Source of the DNA: C-114 sp963745405
GTDB lineage: Bacteria > Chloroflexota > Limnocylindria > Limnocylindrales > CSP1-4
Reading direction: 5' to 3'
DNA length: 64,000 nt
NCBI GenBank assembly: GCA_963745405.1
Contig: CAVUWY010000002.1
Span: 1,178,001-1,242,000 of the forward strand
Below are positions 7,842 through 16,819 of the stretch, piece by piece. A program made the position numbers and the translations under genes. Every line of letters starts with the position of its first letter. Position 1 is the first letter of the stretch. The notes beneath the pieces are model-generated. The model did no database searches, had not been told where the DNA came from, and saw nothing but the letters and a program-made list of their open reading frames with translations.

Positions 7842-8182
7842 GACCGTCGCCTCGCGCACGGGCGTCGATCGGCCCCGCGGACAACGCCGCTGGTGCTCCC
7901 GGCGTTCCATCCGACCGCCGGACCGGCGGCGATCGGCGATCTGGTGCGGGCACGGCACCGCCTGAAGGCCATATCCGGCCGATCGGTGCGTCCAGGGCAC
8001 CGGCGAGCCGGTTTGACCGGGCTGAGCGTCCGTCGGCCAGTCGGTTGTTACCCAGGGCGCACCACGTCCGGCAGTCGACCTCCCGGCGCGGCGGACGATC
8101 GCGCCCGGGCCGGCCGGCGCTTGGCACGGCGCCCTCGATGGCGTACGATGCGCGACCGTCGGGCGAGAGCCCGGCACCCTGT
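7842..8182 (+). other. Non-coding spacer before the tmRNA gene
   Basis: About 340 bases without a convincing gene. The only feature I can support is the tmRNA promoter near its 3' end. Reading frames here have no family motifs. Confidence 0.5.
8121..8149 (+). promoter_or_regulatory. tmRNA promoter
   Basis: TTGGCA (8121-8126) and TACGAT (8144-8149) with a 17-base spacer. Transcription would start near 8156, about 27 bases before the mature tmRNA 5' end, leaving a short leader for RNase P to remove. Confidence 0.65.
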
Positions 8183-8556
8183 GGGGATGCGTGGTTTCGA
8201 CAGGGCCTGGCTATCAGGGAACGCGAGCCGAGGTGCCGTCAGGCCTCGTTAAACCGGCGGCAAAACGAAGTAACTGGCAACCGCCAGCCTGCTCTCGCCT
8301 TCGCTGCTTAGGCAGTAAAGTGAGCGTGGAAGCAGCCTCCTCCCCGCGGGCTGTGGAAGCGTCATCCAGCGGGGATGCGTCCGGAGTGAGCGCCGCGTAG
8401 CGCCGGATCAAGCCCGATCTAGGGACACGCGACTGGAGCGGCCGGAAGCCTGCCGATGGGCGTCCGACCGATCGACGACAAATCATCGGACACGCTCGTA
8501 GTGGATCCTGGTTAAGGGTTCTGGACGGGGAGTTCGACTCTCCCCCATCTCCACCA
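8183..8556 (+). ncRNA. ssrA: Transfer-messenger RNA (tmRNA)
   Basis: A 374-base tmRNA. The 5' end GGGGATG pairs with CATCTCC near the 3' end (8546-8552) to form the acceptor stem, followed by discriminator A and an encoded CCA (8554-8556). The tRNA-like T-arm GGGGAGTTCGACTCTCCCC is at 8527-8545, and GTGGTTTCGACAGGG, the conserved 5' segment, starts at 8191. The tag reading frame resumes at GGC 8276 and ends with TAG at 8309-8311, encoding G-N-R-Q-P-A-L-A-F-A-A after the charged alanine. Its hydrophobic Ala-rich end is a ClpXP-type degron. It works with SmpB, encoded upstream. The end is convergent with the MFS gene. Confidence 0.97.
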
Positions 8557-8592
8557 TCTCCTGCCTGCACGGCCGTCGGCCGACCCACGGCC

Positions 8593-9900
8593 TCAGCCGC
8601 CGGGTGCCTCTCCGGCAGCGGTCGCGGAAGTCGCCGCTGCGACGATCGCAGACGGCCCGGCCTCGCCGCTGACGTACCTGGTCAGGTCGAGCCGGCGCAG
8701 GTCCGGTGCCACGACCGCCACGACGGCGACGACGGCGAGGGTGACGAACCCGCCGGCGACCACGCTCGGGACGGTGCCGAGGACGCTCGCCGCGACGCCG
8801 CTCTCGAACGCCCCGATCTCGTTGGACGCCCCGATGAACACCCAGTTCACCGCCGCGATGCGACCGCGCAGCTCCTCGGGCGACATCACCCGCAGGATGA
8901 CGCTCCGGATGATCATGCTGATCCCGTCGGTCAGGCCGCTGGCGAAGAGGGCCACCAGCGACAGCAGGAAGTTCGTCGAGACGGCGAAGACCAGGATGCT
9001 GATGCCGAACCCGGCGACGCAGGCGAGGAGCGTGCCGCCGGCCCGCCGGAGCGGCGGCCGCCGGGTCGCCACGAGCATCACGAGGAGGGCGCCGACCGAC
9101 GGTGCCGTCCGCATCACCCCGAGGCCGGCCGGACCGACGTGGAGGATGTCGGTGGCGAAGATCGGCAGCAGGGCGATCGCGCCGCCGAAGAGGACCGCGA
9201 ACAGGTCGAGGGCCATCGAGCCGACCAGCTCCTGGCGGCTCATCACGTAGCGGACGCCGATGGTCAGGCTCTCCCGGATGTCCTCGCCGACGGTCGGGGT
9301 GGGCATCGGCTTGCGGGCGATGAGGGCGATCGATCCCATCTCGACCGCGAAGAGGGCGGCGATGATGAGGTAGGTGTCGCCGACGCCGACGACGGCCGCG
9401 GCGATGCCGCCGAGGGCAGGGCCGGCGATCGCCCCGACCTGGGAGACGCTGCTCGACCACGACGCCCCGGTCGCCGCGAACTCGAGGGGGATGACCTGCG
9501 CCTCGAAGGCCGAGAGGGCGGGCCGCGAGAAGCCCGACGAGATCCCGGTGACGAAGATGACGGCGAGGATCGCGGTGAGCTCGAGGCCCGAGTTCCCCGC
9601 CTCGAAGGCGATGGCGGCGAGGGCCAGACCGCAGACGACGAGCGAGCCGGTCGTGACGAGGACGATGGAGCGCCGGTCGCGCCGATCGGCAAGATGGCCG
9701 CCGAACAGCGACAGGGAGATGGCCGGGATGGCCTCGACCAGGCCGAGCATGCCCAGGGCGAGCGGGTTGCCGGTCAGGACGTAGACCTGGAAGCCGACGA
9801 CGGTCGCGAGGGCCGACGAGGCGAGGCCGCTCGACAGGCGGGCCCCGAGATAGGCCCGGACCTCGCGCAGTCGAAGGACGCTGTCGGGTCGGTCGCTCAC
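8593..9900 (-). CDS. MFS transporter (EntS/MFS_3-like)
   Basis: A 435-residue polytopic protein with about 12 predicted TM segments. The loop GGHLADRRDRRSIVL between TM2 and TM3 is the major-facilitator signature motif, and a related motif (VLRVMSPEELRGRIAAVN) lies before TM11. The best match in my reading is the EntS/DUF894-type exporter group; the substrate is unknown. The start is taken at GTG 9900 (SDRPDSVLRLREVRAYLG); a GTG/ATG-type start at 9993 would add a Trp/Pro/Arg-rich stretch and overlap the region just after the upstream VanW-like gene. It is 61 bases downstream of that gene on the same strand. Confidence 0.85.
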   Translation of the reverse strand: MSDRPDSVLRLREVRAYLGARLSSGLASSALATVVGFQVYVLTGNPLALGMLGLVEAIPAISLSLFGGHLADRRDRRSIVLVTTGSLVVCGLALAAIAFEAGNSGLELTAILAVIFVTGISSGFSRPALSAFEAQVIPLEFAATGASWSSSVSQVGAIAGPALGGIAAAVVGVGDTYLIIAALFAVEMGSIALIARKPMPTPTVGEDIRESLTIGVRYVMSRQELVGSMALDLFAVLFGGAIALLPIFATDILHVGPAGLGVMRTAPSVGALLVMLVATRRPPLRRAGGTLLACVAGFGISILVFAVSTNFLLSLVALFASGLTDGISMIIRSVILRVMSPEELRGRIAAVNWVFIGASNEIGAFESGVAASVLGTVPSVVAGGFVTLAVVAVVAVVAPDLRRLDLTRYVSGEAGPSAIVAAATSATAAGEAPGG

Positions 9901-9961
9901 ACCCGGACGGTACAGGCGACGGGCCCGCCGCGCAGCGGGCCGGGCCGTCGGATCGGGCCGG

Positions 9962-11807
9962 CTAGGCCCCCACCATGATGACCCCGACGACACGGGCGTA
10001 ATGCGAGAAGTAGGTCTTCTTGCTGATGACCTTGCCGCTCTTGTCCCGGACCGTCACGGTCACCCAGGAGTCGAAGCCGGCCGCCTCGTATTCGGTCTGC
10101 TGGGTGTGCCCGTGTGGGAGCGACGTCGTGTGGACGTAGACCGTCGTGCTCGGCGAGTAGTTCTTGACGGTCGCCGGGCTGATCGAGACCTTGCGGCCGT
10201 TGGGGACGCTGTACAAGGTGAAACGGACGATACCGGGCACCGCGTAGGCCTTGATGAGGACCGGGTAGGGCGAGTTGTTCCTCCACGTCATGTCCTGTTC
10301 TCCGCCGCCGTCGCTGATGTAGACGGTCGCGTCGAGGCCCTTCGGATAGCGCGAGATGTAGTAGTAGTGATTCTTCCGGGAACCGGTCTCGAAGCCCGCT
10401 CGGAGCGCCGCGTTGAACAACGTCGTCGAGGTGCTGCAGATCCCGCCGCCGATCGTCTTGCCCTCGACGGAGTGGCCGTCGATGATGGCGCCACCGAGCT
10501 TGTAGCCCTTGGCCAGGGTCACGTCACCGACGGTCTTCCAGAAGCTGAACCACTGACCCGGAGCGACGACCGTACCGGAGATGGTGAGTGCCGGGATGCT
10601 GATATTGGCCCCGAATCCGTTGTGGGGGCCCACGCCGTAGTAGGTGGTCCAGCTCGAGATCTTGCGCATCAGCGGAGCGGACTTCTGGGCGGTCGCGGTG
10701 CTGAGCGCCGGCTGGGTGCTCTTCACGGCCGCCTGCACGCTCACCGGTGCAGGCGCGCCCGTCGCTCGCGCCTGGAGCACAGCGGCGACCGCGGCGGCGG
10801 TGCCGTTCACGTCGAGGGAGGCGCCTGTCGAGGACGCGGTCACGCCGATGATGTTGCCGCTCTTGCTGGTCAGGAACGTCGCGTTCTTGACGGGCCGCGC
10901 GATCGCCTTGGCGAACGGCTTGAGGACGGTCGCCAGCTTGCTCGTGTCGACCGCGGCAGCGTAGTTCGAGCCATCGCCGTCGAAGCTGATCCAGCTGCGG
11001 ATGGTCGCGGCAGGGAGGGTCCACTGGGCGGACCCCGAGGTGACGAGCAGGTTCTGAGCGGTCGACGTCGCGTGGTCGCGGGCCGCGTCGGCCTCGTCGG
11101 TCGTGATATCGGGCTGGACGGCGACCGACGGCAGCGGGATGCGGACCTCGCCGGTCGTAGCCGGATCGGAGAGCGCGGCGACGATCGACTTGATCGCGCT
11201 GTCCTCGTCGATGGTGCGCCCGGCGACACTCGGCGTCGTGACGAAGCCGGTCGGGGTCGCCGTCACGCTCGCGTCGACGGGCAGAACCGACTCGCGAGCG
11301 GCGAGGGCGCTCACGGCCTTAAGCACGGCATCCGGATCGACGGTCACCTGGGGCGGGATCGTCACGCCGCGCGTGGCGGTCCGGACCTGGTCGACGGTCC
11401 GGTCCACGATGGCGCCGGTCCGACCGACCGCGAAGGCCTCATCGAGCAGCTGGTCGACTGCCACCGTACGGCCGAGGTCGGAGAACGAGATCGAATCCGT
11501 CGCGACGCCGTCGACCAGGACCACCGACCCCTGGGAGGCGCTCGCGTAGGCCTCCTTGAGCTTGGCCGCCGCCGCCTCGCGGTCGAGGCCGGACAGGTCG
11601 ACCGTCCCGACGTGGACGCCCGGCATCACCTGGTCCGCGTGGACCTGGTCGTAGGCGTAGAGGCCGGCTGCCGAGGCCGTCACCGCGATCACGATGCCGA
11701 GCGCCGAAGGCGGCCGCCACCGTACGGAAGCGCGGAAGGCGTCGGGAGTGGGTCAGCGGCTCGGCGCTCGCGCTGGGCGCGGCGACCGGCTCAGTGGTGG
11801 TCGTCAT
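9962..11807 (-). CDS. VanW-family protein with peptidoglycan-binding-like domains (start separated by an apparent frameshift)
   Basis: The main frame (9962-11692, 576 residues) has an N-terminal hydrophobic segment (VIAVTASAAGLYAYDQV), two PG_binding_4-like domains (roughly residues 30-300) and a VanW domain (about 380-520) with GHSVEGKTIGGGICSTSTT. The C-terminus is a short beta-rich domain. Function in the family is unknown, but it is extracytoplasmic and linked to cell-wall glycopeptide phenotypes. In the main frame it begins at GTG 11692, inside what should be the TM segment. A good N-terminus (MTTTTEPVAAPSASAE... RRLPRFRTVAAAFG) starts at ATG 11807 in another frame, and one missing base near 11697-11703 would join them. 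I annotate the joined gene; the break is probably a sequence error. Confidence 0.8.
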
Positions 11808-11819
11808 GACGTGCGCGAC

Positions 11820-11828
11820 ATCCTAGCA
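11820..11828 (-). promoter_or_regulatory. Extended -10 promoter of the VanW-like gene
   Basis: On the minus strand this reads TGCTAGGAT, an extended -10 (TGn-TAGGAT), 12 bases before ATG 11807. The same nonamer precedes the sortase-like gene, and TGCTAGAAT precedes nuoA. Confidence 0.5.
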
Positions 11829-11924
11829 AAGCGATGCAAGCACCCCATCCGGGCGCGGTGGACAGACGCATCGGGCCCCCTCGACGTTACGTCGTCGATA
11901 CGCGCCGGACGCGGTGATCGGATC

Positions 11925-13026
11925 TCAGCCGTTCCGGGGCAGGACCACTATCCGTCGATTCGGCTCCTCGCCGATCGACTGGGTGGCGACGTCGGGGTTG
12001 TCCCGCAGCGCGATGTGGACCCAGCGCCGCTCGAGGGCCGGCATGGCTTCGAGCTGCAGCATCTTGCCAGTCTCGGCGACATGCTCGGCGGCCCGGAGGG
12101 CGAGGTCGCGGAGCTGCCGCTCCCGCCGCCCGCGGTAGTCCTCGACGTCGACGAGGACTCTCGTCCAGTCGCCCATCTTCTTGCTGAGCATGAGGTTGAC
12201 GAGGTGCTGGAGGGCCGACAGGCGCTCGCCCTTGCGGCCGATGAGTGCCCCGAGGGCCTCCTTCGTATCGCCCTGGCCGACGACGTTGAGGCGGCTCGTG
12301 TCGCCGGTCTCGAGGTCGACCCTGACGTCGAGGTCCATGAGGCGCATGAGCTCCTCGAGGATCGCCTTGCCGGCGGCCAGCGACTCGGGCGAGGCCTCGG
12401 CGGCCTCGAGGTCGGCCCGCTCGGCGGCGAGCGAGCCACGGGCGGCACTCACCTCGGCGGCCTCGCTCGCGCTCAGCTCGGTCGAACGCGGCCCGCGAGG
12501 GCGGTCGTCGCGGGGGCGATCGTCGCGGCGCGGTGTCCGATCCTCGCGCGGCGGTCGCGCAGGGCGGTCGGTCGTGGTCGGTCGCTCGGCGGCGGGCGGG
12601 CGCTCCGCCGTAGGCGGGCGGTCGGCCGTGGCAGTCGTTCCGGCGTCGGCCCGCGGAGCCTGGCTCGACTGATCGGATCGCGGCGGCCGGCCCTGATCGG
12701 ATCGGCCGCCGTGGTCGTCGCGACGCGGCCCGCGGTCGCGGTCGCGGTCGCCGTGGGGTCGGTCGTCGCGGGGCCGATCGTCGCGCGGCGGGCGGCGGCG
12801 GGAGCGGGCGGGACGCGGCGGCCTCCCGCTTCGGCGCGGCGCCACCGAGCTCGGACCGGGGCGCGGCCACGATCCGGGCCGGCTCGGCCCCCATGCCGAG
12901 GACGCCCCGGCTGCCCGGGGTGAGGATCTCGAAGTCGAGGTCGTCCAGGCCCGACCCCGAATTCCTCCCGGGCGCTCTCAGCGCCTCTTCGACGCTCTTG
13001 CCGGTGAACTCCTTGTAGGCACTCAT
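11925..13026 (-). CDS. jag: Jag/KhpB-family RNA-binding protein (frame broken by indels)
   Basis: The N-terminal Jag_N domain begins at ATG 13026 (MSAYKEFTGKSVEEAL, later LDDLDFEILTPGSRGVLGMG). The KH domain (GALIGRKGERLSALQHLVNL) and R3H domain (near EPNRRIVVLP) are read from another frame starting near 12845. A long Arg/Asp/Pro-rich linker joins them. The frames meet around 12785-12800 in a CCG-rich run (PPPPA|RDDRPRDD). Inside Jag_N two compensating indels are apparent: reading the shifted frame gives the expected SAREEFGVG between EAL and LDDLDF. All three fit sequence errors. Jag/KhpB works with KhpA in RNA binding linked to cell elongation and always sits next to yidC, as here (1-base gap). 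Confidence 0.8.
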
Positions 13027-13027
13027 G

Positions 13028-14253
13028 TCAGCGACGTCTCCCTCGTCGGCCCTGGCGGCCTCGTTCTCTTCGCCGGACGGTCTGAGGCGCTCGCCGGTGG
13101 CGGCCCGGTCCTGGCTCGGTGGTGGATCGCGCGGGCGCTCCCGCCGCGCGCGTGGATTGGCTCGGCGCCGAGGTGGCGACCGGGAAGCGCGGAGTGTGGT
13201 TGGGGGCGAAGGCCGGATTCCAGCCGAAGAGCGGGAAGGTGCGAGCCCCAGCCGACGATGAGGTACTGCTGGATGATCGAGATGACGGTGCTCGTGATGT
13301 AGTAGATGTACAGGCCGGACGGCAGGAAGTTGGCGTAGAAGATGAAGATCAGCGGCAGGAGACGCATCGTCTGGCGTGGATGCGGGCGTTCGGATCGGGA
13401 TTGGTCGTGTCGATCGGCGGCAGGGTCATCCGCGACTGGAGGACCTGGAGGACCGCCGAGACGACGGCGATGATGCTGATCCCGAGGCCGATGTTGAGCA
13501 GCGGGATGGAGTGAAGTCGATATGGGGCTGGCCGACGTCGAGGCCGCCGAAGAACGGGATGATCGTGTTGAGGCAGGGGATCGACACGCCGTGCGCGTCG
13601 AGCGTCAACGGCGGGCAGGTCGACGTTGAAGAACTGGTGCCCGACCACGGTCAGCATCGGGCTGATGTCGTAGCTCGTCAGGCCCTCGCGGATGACCTGG
13701 TACATGACGAACAGGAGCGGCATCTGGAGGAGGAGCGGCAGGCAGCCGGAGAACTGGCTGATGCCGTTGGCGCGATAGAGTCGCCTGGGTCTCGTCGAAG
13801 ATCTTCTGGCGGTCGCCCTTGTAGCGCCGCTGGATCTCCTTGACCTGCGGGCCGAGGAGCTGGGTCGCCCGCATCGACACGGTCTGGCGGCGGAACAGCG
13901 GGACGAGCGGGATGCGGATGGCGACCGTCAGCGAGGACGATCGCGAGGCCGATGCTCCCGCCAGTCAGCTGGTAGAAGCCGACGAGGACGATGAAGATCG
14001 TCTGGAAGATCGGCGTGAACGCCCAGGCGAGGAAGCTGAACGGATCGCCGCTGTTGAGCTGGGCCGGGCTGAGCGGGGTCGGGACGGGCGTCGGCGCATG
14101 AGACGCCGCGCCGCTCGCGCCCGGCGAGCCGCCCGGCGCTGCCGCGCAGGCGGCCACGAACAGGACGATCGCCACGATGGCGAGCAGGGGCACGACCCGG
14201 GGGCGGAGGCGGCGAAGCGTCTCGATGATGTCGGGTCCCTTCCTCGGGTTCAA
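13028..14253 (-). pseudogene. yidC: YidC/OxaI membrane insertase, reading frame interrupted by about six indels
   Basis: Pieces of one YidC2-type insertase are spread over different frames in order: lipoprotein-like signal with lipobox VAAC and TFPIFQTIFI-type TM (14250-13930), RATQLLGPQVKEIQRRYKGD, QMPLLFVMYQVIREGL, CLNTIIPFFGGLD, SIPLLNIGLGISIIAVVSAV, RLLPLIFIFYANFLPSGLYI and FPLFGWNPAFAPNHTPRF. Switches fall near 13930, 13783, 13615, 13520, 13378 and 13224. Every conserved block is still present, so the gene is probably intact in the organism and damaged in the assembly; YidC is essential. The likely start is TTG 14253, overlapping the yidD stop (TTGA), and the corrected stop is at 13028, one base before jag. 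Confidence 0.75.
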
Positions 14254-14468
14254 CGGACCGGGTCGTAGCCGCCGGGGTGCCAGGGGTGGCAGCGGGCGAT
14301 CCGCCGGGCTCCCATCCAGCTGCCCCGCAGCAGGCCGTACTTCTCGATGGCCTGCTCGGTATAACGCGAGCACGTCGGCTCGTAGCGGCAGCTGGCCGGC
14401 AGCCACGCGAAAACGACGCGATACGCCCTGATCGCGCCGATCCCTATCCGACTGCCAAGTCGTTTCAC
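14250..14468 (-). CDS. yidD: Membrane protein insertion efficiency factor YidD
   Basis: A 72-residue protein with the family core YRVVFAWLPASCRYEPTCS, the three conserved cysteines (CRYEPTCS and RCHPWHPGGYDP), and a basic amphipathic N-terminus. It assists membrane insertion with YidC. GTG 14468 starts directly after the rnpA stop, with no gap, and the stop overlaps the presumed TTG start of yidC, so the genes are tightly coupled. Confidence 0.95.
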   Translation of the reverse strand: MKRLGSRIGIGAIRAYRVVFAWLPASCRYEPTCSRYTEQAIEKYGLLRGSWMGARRIARCHPWHPGGYDPVR

Positions 14469-14801
14469 CTAGCCCGTGGGGCCTCCCAGAACGCCTCCCC
14501 GCTGGAGGATCCGCCGCACCGCGCCGACGAGCGCGTCGTGATCGGCGTCGACGATCGCCGGTCGGGCGATGATCATGACATCCCAGCCTGGCTGGAGCGT
14601 CGGGGCCATCACCCGGAGCACCCCTCGGAGCCGTCGCCGGACCCGATTGCGGACCACCGCGCCGCCGAGCTTGCGCCCGGTCGACAGCCCGAATCGAGTC
14701 GTTCCGAGGTCGGTCCTGAGGAACCTGGCGTGAAGCAGCGTGTGGGACCGGCTGGTCCCGTCGCGCTGCAGCGCTGCGAAGTCCCCTGGACGGGAGAGCA
14801 T
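14469..14801 (-). CDS. rnpA: Ribonuclease P protein component
   Basis: A 110-residue protein subunit of RNase P, which matures tRNA and tmRNA 5' ends. It starts with MLSRPGDFAALQRDG, then FGLSTGRKLGGAVVRNRVRRRLRGVLR, whose RNR motif is the RNA-binding hallmark. The ATG at 14801 is chosen because family members begin two or three residues before the R-x-x-x-F motif; longer frames from 15032 run through rpmH and have no homology. Confidence 0.95.
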   Translation of the reverse strand: MLSRPGDFAALQRDGTSRSHTLLHARFLRTDLGTTRFGLSTGRKLGGAVVRNRVRRRLRGVLRVMAPTLQPGWDVMIIARPAIVDADHDALVGAVRRILQRGGVLGGPTG

Positions 14802-14836
14802 CACGAGCCGCGGCGGATTTTGGCCGGGCCCGCTCG

Positions 14837-14971
14837 TCAGACCGTCAGCCGCTTCCGGCCGCGGACGCGCCGGGAGGCCAGGACTCGGCGCCCTCCGGTG
14901 GTCTTCATCCGGGCGCGGAAGCCGTGCTCCTTGGCGCGATGGCGCTTCTTGGGCTGGTAGGTCTGCTTCAT
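14837..14971 (-). CDS. rpmH: 50S ribosomal protein L34
   Basis: A 44-residue protein beginning MKQTYQPKKRHRAKEHGFRA and ending RGRKRLTV, the almost invariant L34 sequence. It is the first gene of the rpmH-rnpA-yidD-yidC-jag unit and is read away from dnaA, as in most bacteria near the origin. Confidence 0.97.
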   Translation of the reverse strand: MKQTYQPKKRHRAKEHGFRARMKTTGGRRVLASRRVRGRKRLTV

Positions 14972-15081
14972 CGGGGTGGCGCGCGATCCTCTCCGTCGGC
15001 CCCGGGTCGTCGAAGTCGACCCCTAAAGGCACACGAACGCGCCGTGCGCCCGTGAGCGCCTGGCGCGTCGTCGTCCGGGGG

Positions 15082-15111
15082 ATGATAAGTCGGCCTCGAA
15101 CGGAGTGTCAA
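15082..15111 (-). promoter_or_regulatory. Promoter of the rpmH-rnpA operon
   Basis: On the minus strand TTGACA (15111-15106) and TATCAT (15087-15082) are separated by 18 bases, the best housekeeping promoter in the window. Transcription would start near 15075, about 100 bases before the rpmH ATG. Confidence 0.8.
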
Positions 15112-15206
15112 ACACGCGCGGGATCGCCGGCGCGCGCCGGGCGGCTGCCGTCCGGGCCGTGAACGGATACTCCCCGGGGGTATCCACGGAATCGGTCCGG
15201 ATCGCC

Positions 15207-15236
15207 TTGCAGCCGGCGTCGCGGCGGTGCTATCCT
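15207..15236 (+). promoter_or_regulatory. Candidate dnaA promoter
   Basis: TTGCAG (15207-15212) and TATCCT (15231-15236) with an 18-base spacer; start near 15243, about 200 bases before dnaA. A DnaA-box-like GTATCCACG lies at 15180-15188, just upstream, which would suit autoregulation. Confidence 0.5.
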
Positions 15237-15439
15237 TCGGCCTCCCGACGGCGCCGGGACAGTCGCTGGGAAGCCTTGGGAACCCTCCGGCCGAGCCCCA
15301 GAACGGCCCCGAGACAACGCGAACCGGCGTCTCCGGCGACCACGTCCTTGAGCTTCCGGATCCCCGGCGTCCGCGTCCAGCCCTACCCTTCGCCGCCCAT
15401 CAACCACCTCCCTCCGCCTACCAGGATCAGATCGAGCGA

Positions 15440-16819
15440 ATGGACACGCGACAAGTCTGGCGAGCCGCCCTCGGCGAGCTCCAGGTCTCGCTCTCGCCCG
15501 CCAACTTCGAGACGTGGCTTCGCGACACGACGCTGGTCGATGTCGACGACAACCGGTTCCGGATCGCCGTCCCCAATGGCTTCGCCAAGGACTGGCTCGA
15601 GACCCGCTACCGCTCGCTCATCTCGCAGACCCTGGCCCGGATCGTCGGCTACAGCACGGTCGTCGAGTTCGTGACCGTCGCCCCGCCGCCCGCCGCGGCC
15701 CCGCCGGCCGACACGCTCGACGGTACCCACGGACCGAGCCCGGCGCCGCAGGTGGTCCGCCTCGAGCCGACCCGGGTCGGCGGCGAAGGCGGCACGACCA
15801 ACCTCAACCCCCGCTACACCTTCGCCAACTTCATCGTCGGCTCGGCCAATCGCCTGGCCCATGCCGCCTCGCTCTCGGTCGCCGAGCGTCCCGGCCACGC
15901 CTACAACCCGCTGTTCCTGTACGGCGGGGTCGGCCTCGGCAAGACCCACCTGATGCACGCGATCGGGAACCAGGTCATCGCCAAGTTCCCCCGCAAGCGG
16001 GTCGTCTACGCGACGAGCGAGAAGTTCACCAACGAGTTCATCACCAGCATCCAGCAGGGCAAGATCGACGAGTTCCGGGCTCGCTACCGCCGGATCGACC
16101 TCCTCCTCATCGACGACATCCAGTTCATCGCCGACAAGGAACGGACCCAGGAGGAGTTCTTCCATACGTTCAACGCGATCCACGAGGACGGCAAGCAGAT
16201 CGTCCTGAGCTCGGACCGGCCGCCGAAGCAGATCGTCACCCTCGAGGAACGCCTCCGCAGCCGTTTCGAATGGGGCCTTATCGCCGACCTGACGGCGCCC
16301 GACCTCGAGACGCGGATCGCGATCCTGCGGGCCAAGGCGGAGGAGGGCGCGGTCCCGATCACCTCCGACGTCATGGAGTTCATCGCCCGCAAGGTCGTCA
16401 GCAACATCCGGGAGCTCGAGGGGGCCCTCAACCGGATCGTCGCCTATGCCTCGATGGGCGCCATGCCGATCAGCATCGAGCTCGCCCAGGCCGTCCTCTC
16501 GAACGTCCTCTACAACCCCAAGAAGCGCCAGGTCACGCCGGAGCGGATCGCCCGGGCGGTGTCCGAATACTACGGCGTGCCGATGGACGTCCTGCAGGGC
16601 CAGAAGCGCGACAAGGCCATCGTCGTGCCCCGCCAGATCGCGATGTTCCTCATGCGCGAGGAGACGGACGTCTCGCTCCTCCGCATCGGCGCCGAGCTCG
16701 GCGGCCGGGACCATTCGACCGTCCTTCACGCCTGCGACAAGATCACCCGCGAGTCGTCGGTCAACGACGAGCTCCGCCGCGAGATCGCCGCCGTTCGCGA
16801 GCTGATCTACGCCGACTGA
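15440..16819 (+). CDS. dnaA: Chromosomal replication initiator protein DnaA
   Basis: A 459-residue initiator. Domain I starts MDTRQVWRAALGELQ; a short Pro/Ala-rich domain II spans about residues 75-115. The AAA+ domain has Walker A GGVGLGKTHL (about residue 160) and Walker B LLIDDIQF. Domain IV ends with the DNA-binding signature GGRDHSTVLHACDKI. The ATG at 15440 is chosen because family homology begins there; an open frame runs 71 codons further upstream through the promoter region and looks non-coding. It binds the TGTGGATAA-type boxes directly downstream. Confidence 0.97.
   Translation: MDTRQVWRAALGELQVSLSPANFETWLRDTTLVDVDDNRFRIAVPNGFAKDWLETRYRSLISQTLARIVGYSTVVEFVTVAPPPAAAPPADTLDGTHGPSPAPQVVRLEPTRVGGEGGTTNLNPRYTFANFIVGSANRLAHAASLSVAERPGHAYNPLFLYGGVGLGKTHLMHAIGNQVIAKFPRKRVVYATSEKFTNEFITSIQQGKIDEFRARYRRIDLLLIDDIQFIADKERTQEEFFHTFNAIHEDGKQIVLSSDRPPKQIVTLEERLRSRFEWGLIADLTAPDLETRIAILRAKAEEGAVPITSDVMEFIARKVVSNIRELEGALNRIVAYASMGAMPISIELAQAVLSNVLYNPKKRQVTPERIARAVSEYYGVPMDVLQGQKRDKAIVVPRQIAMFLMREETDVSLLRIGAELGGRDHSTVLHACDKITRESSVNDELRREIAAVRELIYAD

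Larger units (their letters stand above)
14972..15439 (+). other. Non-coding divergent region between rpmH and dnaA
   Basis: About 470 bases holding the divergent rpmH and dnaA promoters and one imperfect DnaA box (15180-15188). Open frames crossing it show no homology or codon signal. Confidence 0.6.

Noticed and set aside
8527..8556. A tRNA gene 3' half (T-arm plus CCA)
   Set aside because: It belongs to tmRNA: the 5' partner of the acceptor stem is 363 bases upstream and a tag frame lies between.
10001..11809. Long plus-strand open frame (602 codons) across the VanW-like gene
   Set aside because: Antisense shadow; the minus strand carries recognisable VanW and PG-binding domains.
13023..13880. 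Several short minus-strand frames that could be called separate small membrane proteins
   Set aside because: Each is a consecutive piece of one YidC protein read in shifting frames, so they are treated as one interrupted gene.
13028..14253. Programmed frameshifting in yidC
   Set aside because: Six switches in both directions, without slippery sequences or stimulatory structures, in a gene that is unshifted in other bacteria.
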